Source: JANMZO01 sp963763135 (GTDB lineage Bacteria > Actinomycetota > Acidimicrobiia > Acidimicrobiales > JANYDT01). Taken from it: a stretch of 64,000 nucleotides of DNA. The DNA lies in contig CAVXNJ010000013.1 of the NCBI GenBank assembly GCA_963763135.1, forward strand, positions 62,001 through 126,000, given 5' to 3'. Position 1 is the stretch's first letter, and every line of letters begins with the position of its first letter. Position numbers and translations under genes: made by a program. This document shows, piece after piece, positions 59,829 to 64,000 of the stretch. The notes beneath the pieces were generated by a model. The model was not told where the DNA came from. It made no database searches and worked only from the letters and a program-made list of their open reading frames with translations.

Positions 59829-61248
59829 CCATCGTCGGATCGCAGTGACGCAGACGACGTTGCGGAGTCCGCTCGCTCGCCGGCTCGTTGTTGCGTTCGT
59901 GACGATTGCCGTGACTGCAGTCCTCGTCTTCGCCGGGCTGACGCTGTGGCGCACCAAACACACCGTCGGTCGTCTCGCCGACGACCGACGAACCGCGACC
60001 GCCGAGGCAATCGCCCGAACCATCGCGCTCAGCTACCAACAGACCGGTTCATGGGCGACGACCGATATCCATCCGGCGTCGATGCTCGCCGTGCAAGCCG
60101 GCGCCACGATCACCGTCACCGACGCCGTCGGACGTACGCTGACCCTTCCCAGCTCCATGGGCCCCATGAACATGGCGACACCAGACCTCGGTCCAGCTGC
60201 GGTGACCAAACGCGTGCCCGTGATCGTCGACCACACCACTGTCGGGACCGTCATCGTGGCGTTCACCAACGGTGAACTGGCCCTCGCCGAACAACACGTC
60301 CGCGACGCCCTCCGCGGAACCGTCGCCCTCGGGGCACTCATCGCCGCGCTCGCAGCAATCGCCGTCGCTGTGCCCCTGTCGCGTCGGATCATCGCACCAC
60401 TCACCCGCATCACCGACACCGCACGCCGACTCGGCAACGGCGATGCCACTGCCCGCGTCGCCGATCACGAAGCCACCGGTGAACTCGGCGTCCTCGCCGC
60501 CACGTTCGACCAGATGGCCGACCGACTCCAAGCCCACGAACAGACACGACGCAACCTCACCGCCGACCTTGCCCACGAACTCCGCACACCCCTCACCCTG
60601 CTCCAAGGAAGCTGCGAAGAACTCATCGACGGCAACGTGAAGCCCGACCTGGCCCGGTTCGTCGACCTTCACGACGACATCCTGCGCATGCGACGCCTCG
60701 TCGACGACCTCGCCACCCTCGCTGACGCCGACACCGCGACCACCGAAGGCACCACTAACCACCAACCGATCGACCTTGCCGCAACTGCATCGATCGCCAC
60801 CGACCGTCTCCGAGACCTCATCGCCGCCAACGACCATCAACTCATCACCGACCTTCAGCCCGTCACCGTGCACGGCGACCGCACCCAACTCGTTCAGATC
60901 ATCACCAACCTGCTCACCAACGCCATCAAATACACGCCCCCCGGCGGCACCATCCACGTCAGCGTCACATCGGACCCGACAACATCAATGGGTGTTCTGA
61001 CCGTTACCGACAACGGACCAGGCATCGACGACCACGACCGACCCCACGTCTTCGAACGGTTCTACCGAGCCGACCAAACCCGGCACATCACCGGCACCGG
61101 AATCGGACTCGCCGTCGCCCAACAACTCGTCACCGCCCACAACGGCACCATAACCATCGACCCCACCCCCGCCGACACCACCACCAAAAAGACCACCGCT
61201 GGGACCACCGTCCGAGCGGGCATCCCACTGGAGCGCCGGGTGCGTTAG
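59818..61248 (+). CDS. Sensor histidine kinase with HAMP domain
   Basis: 476 residues, GTG start. Membrane helices (about 22-42 and 165-190) flank a sensor domain containing SSMGPMNMATPDLG, a Met-rich stretch that could bind copper. HAMP (SRRIIAPLTRITDTARRLGN), HisKA with ADLAHELRTPLTLL (His about 252) and the HATPase domain with NLLTNAIKYTPPGG, VTDNGPGIDDHD and GTGIGLAVAQQLV. Pairs with the response regulator upstream. Its stop overlaps that of the convergent MerR gene. Confidence 0.9.
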   Translation: MTTDHRRIAVTQTTLRSPLARRLVVAFVTIAVTAVLVFAGLTLWRTKHTVGRLADDRRTATAEAIARTIALSYQQTGSWATTDIHPASMLAVQAGATITVTDAVGRTLTLPSSMGPMNMATPDLGPAAVTKRVPVIVDHTTVGTVIVAFTNGELALAEQHVRDALRGTVALGALIAALAAIAVAVPLSRRIIAPLTRITDTARRLGNGDATARVADHEATGELGVLAATFDQMADRLQAHEQTRRNLTADLAHELRTPLTLLQGSCEELIDGNVKPDLARFVDLHDDILRMRRLVDDLATLADADTATTEGTTNHQPIDLAATASIATDRLRDLIAANDHQLITDLQPVTVHGDRTQLVQIITNLLTNAIKYTPPGGTIHVSVTSDPTTSMGVLTVTDNGPGIDDHDRPHVFERFYRADQTRHITGTGIGLAVAQQLVTAHNGTITIDPTPADTTTKKTTAGTTVRAGIPLERRVR

Positions 61249-61979
61249 GACTGTTGCGTGGTCCGCCGCGCTTGCCGGTCTTCGATGGCACCGATGCGGA
61301 TCCGGTCGGTGTCGGTGGCAGGCAACGCGTTGCCGACTGCGTTGATCAACAGCGTCGCCACCGTCCGGCCGAGCAACGGCCGATTTCGTTGCAGCAACGC
61401 TGCGCGTTTCTCCGTCGGTTCAACCATCGCAAGTTCGGTCGCAATGTCACGCCCGAGCGTTTCGAGCACCGTCGACAGGTGGGCGTACAACCCCACCGCC
61501 CGCTGCACGGACACCCCGGTCGCAATCAGGTCCGCGACCATCGCCAACCCAGCAGGACTACGGACGAACCATGACTGCTTGTCCGCGGACTGTGTCAGCA
61601 GCCCAGCATCGACCGCAACGCGCCGATTGGCCGGCTTGGCGAACGCGGGAACCGCGACCAGCAGTTGATCGTGGCTGATACGCATCGATGCCTCATCGAC
61701 CGGCGCCTGCGGCTGACCGGCTTGGCCGCCGATCACCGCACGCAACTCCCGGCCCGTGTCCCACGCGTCGAACAGGTCGCGCATACCGGCGAGCGAGTAG
61801 CCCCGTTCCTGCAACCGACCGATCGCACGGAGCCGTTCCCGGTGTGAAAGGTCGTAACGGCCAACCCGCCCAACACGCGACGGTGGCGACAGCAACCCGA
61901 GTGTCTGGTACTGACGGATCGTCCGCGTCGGCACCCCGGCCACCAACGCGAGTTCGTCGATCGTAAACACATCTTTCAT
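61245..61979 (-). CDS. MerR-family regulator with long C-terminal domain
   Basis: 244 residues from the ATG at 61979. The MerR winged helix (FTIDELALVAGVPTRTIRQY, RVGRVGRYDLSHRERLRAIG, RLQERGYSLAGM) is followed by a helical domain of about 150 residues with no cysteines, so it is not a metal sensor of the usual kind; it may bind a small molecule or the product of the divergent phosphotransferase gene. A -10 TACACT (minus strand, 61986-61991) ends 6 nt before the ATG, suggesting a leaderless mRNA. Confidence 0.8.
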   Translation of the reverse strand: MKDVFTIDELALVAGVPTRTIRQYQTLGLLSPPSRVGRVGRYDLSHRERLRAIGRLQERGYSLAGMRDLFDAWDTGRELRAVIGGQAGQPQAPVDEASMRISHDQLLVAVPAFAKPANRRVAVDAGLLTQSADKQSWFVRSPAGLAMVADLIATGVSVQRAVGLYAHLSTVLETLGRDIATELAMVEPTEKRAALLQRNRPLLGRTVATLLINAVGNALPATDTDRIRIGAIEDRQARRTTQQS

Positions 61980-61985
61980 CGCCAC

Positions 61986-62027
61986 AGTGTACCTATTTGA
62001 CAGTACCCACCGTTACAGTGTTCACTG
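61986..62027. promoter_or_regulatory. Overlapping divergent promoters
   Basis: Leftward: TACACT (minus strand, 61991-61986) just before the MerR ATG. Rightward: TTGACA (61997-62002), 18 bp, TTCACT (62021-62026), then 6 nt to the ATG at 62033. CAGTG-TT-CACTG (62016-62027) is a short palindrome over the rightward -10. Both transcripts look leaderless and MerR could control both. Confidence 0.55.
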
Positions 62028-62032
62028 CATAT

Positions 62033-63091
62033 ATGGACGAAGCCGAGCAGGTAGGGACAGCGTTCGTTGCGGTGATGTCCGCGACGATCGGGACCCCGGT
62101 GCGGCTGCGTGCCACGCCCGGACGGTTGAGTGGTGGGTTCTGGGCGCAGATCTGGAAGGTTGACCTCGACAACGCACCGGCCCCATTCGACGGGCCACTG
62201 GTGTTACGCGTGATGCCGGATCGGAACGCCGGCCGTCGCGAGGCGATCGTGCAACGCGTCGTCGCTGGTGCCGATTGCCCCACACCGCGCGTCCTTGCAT
62301 CAGGTTCGGCCCCGGGGCTCGGCGAGGCCTACATCGTGATGGAACGGGTCAACGGTCGCACTCCGCTCGGCGGGTTGCAGCTCGGCCCCGAACTCGTCCG
62401 CCTCCCGAAACTGTTGCGACGCCTGCCAACGATGCTCGCCCACGTTGCCGCGCAGCTCCATGCCATCGACCCGACCCCGCTACGAGCAGCACTCACCGAC
62501 ACAGTGCGCGAAGGCCGCATCTCTCAGAACCCGTTCCGCGGAGGCATCGACACAGCGGCGAGCGAGAGCCCCGCTGCCGGTTTCGTCGAGGTCGGCCGAT
62601 GGCTCGACCAGCACACCCCCGTGCCGGGACCGGACGTAATCTGTCACGGAGACCTCCACCCGTTAAACCTCCTCGTCGACGCGCACGGTGCGACCTGGCT
62701 ACTCGACTGGACCACGGCGACGATCGCACCGAAAGAGATGGACATTGGCCTGGCCGCCGGCCTGCTGCGTTGCGCCCCGATCGCCGCACCCCGGATACTC
62801 AACCCAGTGATCAGTCGGATCACGAACCGGCTCGCCGAATCCTTCATCAACGAGATGGCCGCAACCACAACCGTGGACCGGACAGCGGTCGACTGGTGGG
62901 AAGCGCTCCAACACGCACGATGCCTCGCCGAACTCACCCACGGCCGAACCCATCCAGGATCGGTGGTCGGCCCCGGCCATCCGTTCGAGACATCGATACT
63001 GGCGATGCAACAGCGCCTCCAGCGACTCACCGGCATCACGGTCAACCCGCCACCCCGGATCCACGCCAACGGCGCAATGGCACCCGATTAA
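62033..63091 (+). CDS. Aminoglycoside-phosphotransferase-like kinase
   Basis: 352 residues from the ATG at 62033. APH-fold motifs: VMERVNGRTPLGG region, catalytic loop VICHGDLHPLNLLVD (Asp about 206, Asn about 211) and the metal-binding LLDWTTATIAP (Asp about 225, DFG equivalent). The fold phosphorylates small molecules (aminoglycosides, choline, macrolides) or unknown substrates; the target here cannot be told. Divergent from the MerR gene, which may regulate it. Confidence 0.82.
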   Translation: MDEAEQVGTAFVAVMSATIGTPVRLRATPGRLSGGFWAQIWKVDLDNAPAPFDGPLVLRVMPDRNAGRREAIVQRVVAGADCPTPRVLASGSAPGLGEAYIVMERVNGRTPLGGLQLGPELVRLPKLLRRLPTMLAHVAAQLHAIDPTPLRAALTDTVREGRISQNPFRGGIDTAASESPAAGFVEVGRWLDQHTPVPGPDVICHGDLHPLNLLVDAHGATWLLDWTTATIAPKEMDIGLAAGLLRCAPIAAPRILNPVISRITNRLAESFINEMAATTTVDRTAVDWWEALQHARCLAELTHGRTHPGSVVGPGHPFETSILAMQQRLQRLTGITVNPPPRIHANGAMAPD

Positions 63092-63100
63092 GGTTGGCGA

Positions 63101-63586
63101 ATGGAGTCAGTTGTTCTCGCATCGACCGATCAGCACTACGCGATAACGCGCCGATTGTTCGGCGCGTACCAGCGTGCCGTCGCCGAGTTCGCCTCCGACG
63201 CAGAGATCTGCGCTTGATTCGATGACATCACCACGGAGCTCGTGCAGCTCCGCTCGTTCTACGCCGCACCGAGCAGCATCGTCCTCGCCTTCGACGACAC
63301 CGACACCCCACTCGCGGTCGTCGCGTTCCTCGTCACCGACCAGGTCGCCGAGATCCGCCGCCTCTACGTCGTCCCCGAACAACGCACCAGCGGGCTCGGC
63401 CGGCGCCTCACCGAAACACTCCTGGCACAGGCCCGCAAACTCGACCTCGACCGGGTCGTGCTGACCACACTGCCGACCATGGTCCACGCCCAAGCGCTCT
63501 ACCGGTCGCTCGGGTTCGTCGAGACCGAACCGTACGTGGACAAGCACACCGACGGCGTCTTGTACTTCGCGCTGGACCTGCGTTAA
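63101..63586 (+). pseudogene. GNAT acetyltransferase with in-frame TGA
   Basis: Starts at ATG 63101, 9 nt after the phosphotransferase stop, and reads 38 codons (VLASTDQHYAITRRLFGAYQ...) to a TGA at 63215-63217, after which the same frame continues as a good GNAT core: FYAAPSSIVLAFDDTDTPLA, EIRRLYVVPEQRTSGLGRRL, AQALYRSLGFVETEPY and YFALDLR. A restart at 63242 would give a 114-residue product lacking the first helices. A nonsense mutation or base error is most likely. Confidence 0.7.
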
Positions 63587-63692
63587 CCACCCGACCCGAC
63601 AGCGACGCTTCCCACCCGAAGCGCAGATTCGTTGCGCGCCGAAACGAGGGCCGCGAAGAGCAGGGGTACCGACGCAGCCATCACGAGAACCT
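63587..63692. other. Short intergenic region
   Basis: About 106 bp between the broken acetyltransferase and the convergent rhodanese gene; no gene, hairpin or repeat seen. Confidence 0.3.
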
Positions 63693-64000
63693 TCATGATG
63701 GGACCTCCGAAGTCGAGAGTGTCTGGATCGGGAGCCGGGCGTGTCGCCATTCCGGATACCCGTCGGCCAGTCGGCGTGCCGTGCGACCGCGACGGCGCAA
63801 CAGTCGCACCGCCTCGTCGGCCAGCACGCAGTACGGCCCGCGGCAGTATGCGACAATCTCGACATCGGGGGGAAGGGTGCGCAGCTCCTTGGCGAGGCGT
63901 TCCGCCGGGATCGAACGCGCGCCTGCGATATGGCCCGCCGCGTACTCCGCGGCCGGACGGACATCCACGACGATGACATCACCCGCTGCAATCCGCTCCA
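63693..64000 (-). CDS. Rhodanese domain, gene cut by window edge
   Basis: The frame stays open to the right edge, so the start lies outside. The visible 102 residues are a rhodanese domain: ERIAAGDVIVVDVRPAAEYA, HIAGARSIPAERLAKEL and the active loop VAYCRGPYCVLADEAVRLLR. CRGPYC and the wording match the C-terminal rhodanese of ArsR-rhodanese fusions (YgaP-like, metalloregulator-linked), so an ArsR domain may lie beyond the edge. Sulfur transfer or arsenic/metal stress role is inferred. Confidence 0.75.
   Translation of the reverse strand, partial: ERIAAGDVIVVDVRPAAEYAAGHIAGARSIPAERLAKELRTLPPDVEIVAYCRGPYCVLADEAVRLLRRRGRTARRLADGYPEWRHARLPIQTLSTSEVPS

Noticed and set aside
63215..63217. Selenocysteine recoding of the TGA in the acetyltransferase gene
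   Set aside because: No hairpin of SECIS type follows, and GNAT enzymes have no catalytic residue at that place.
1..64000. tRNA, rRNA or plasmid replication origin
   Set aside because: No cloverleaf, rRNA-like stretch, iteron array or Rep/ParA gene was recognised by eye; a covariance-model search would be needed to exclude small RNAs.

Overview
The window is high-G+C DNA with actinobacterial habits. GTG starts are frequent, 4-bp start/stop overlaps are common, Tat and lipoprotein signals are present, and several regulator genes have a TANNNT -10 element ending only 6-7 nt before the start codon, which fits leaderless mRNAs. Taxonomy cannot be fixed from sequence alone; an acidimicrobial-type actinomycete is a guess. 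The mix of integrase, insertion sequence, defence genes, metal-resistance genes and many broken genes indicates an accessory region (genomic island, integrative element or large plasmid) rather than core chromosome.

Layout. 1-5.1 kb: C-terminal half of a superfamily-2 helicase, an ADP-ribosylglycohydrolase, three small unknown genes and a double-HTH regulator; a 20-bp motif occurs three times ahead of two of these genes. 5.2-12 kb: NERD-nuclease/UvrD-type helicase, a membrane-anchored beta-propeller protein, an orphan AbiEi-type antitoxin, a LolA-like protein and an acetyltransferase. 12.1-24.7 kb: tyrosine recombinase followed by a defence island with an orphan Phd antitoxin, a DUF5131/TcmP pair, a single-chain Type ISP restriction-modification enzyme split by a frameshift, a DUF262 remnant and a Gabija (GajA-GajB) pair. 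A perfect 19-bp direct repeat brackets the DUF262 remnant plus Gabija.

24.9-30.2 kb: a MerR-led four-gene operon; a SHOCT gene and a multicopper oxidase; a CmtR-type ArsR regulator; and a broken, chimeric P-type ATPase. 30.3-42.1 kb: a lipoprotein, a small Cys-rich exported protein, then an almost gap-free operon of about 10.7 kb. It runs CopC-CopD fusion, YtkA-like protein, thioredoxin-fold lipoprotein, DUF3105, DUF305, CadA/ZntA-type ATPase, DUF305, polytopic membrane protein, L,D-transpeptidase and NlpC/P60 protein, and ends in a gene cut by an IS256-family element.

42.1-50 kb: intact IS256-family element, ZIP transporter with a tandem-repeat leader, remnants of housekeeping genes, a second CmtR-type regulator with an ICMT-like methyltransferase, a truncated inverted IS copy abutting a multicopper-oxidase fragment, a NarL-type sensor kinase whose response regulator is reduced to its first residues, and decayed copies of genes from the 39-42 kb operon. 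51-64 kb: an apparently intact copper/cadmium block (SHOCT, cupredoxin lipoprotein, CopB-type ATPase, CadC-type regulator, CadA-type ATPase, DUF3703, multicopper oxidase, OmpR/EnvZ-type two-component pair), then a divergent MerR/phosphotransferase pair, an acetyltransferase gene with an in-frame TGA, and the edge of a rhodanese gene.

Together the metal genes cover sensing (MerR, CmtR, CadC, two-component), export across the membrane (P1B ATPases), periplasmic or cell-surface copper handling (CopC/CopD, cupredoxin, DUF305, multicopper oxidases) and possibly wall remodelling (L,D-transpeptidase, NlpC/P60). Repeated partial copies of these genes show that the region has been duplicated, recombined and eroded.
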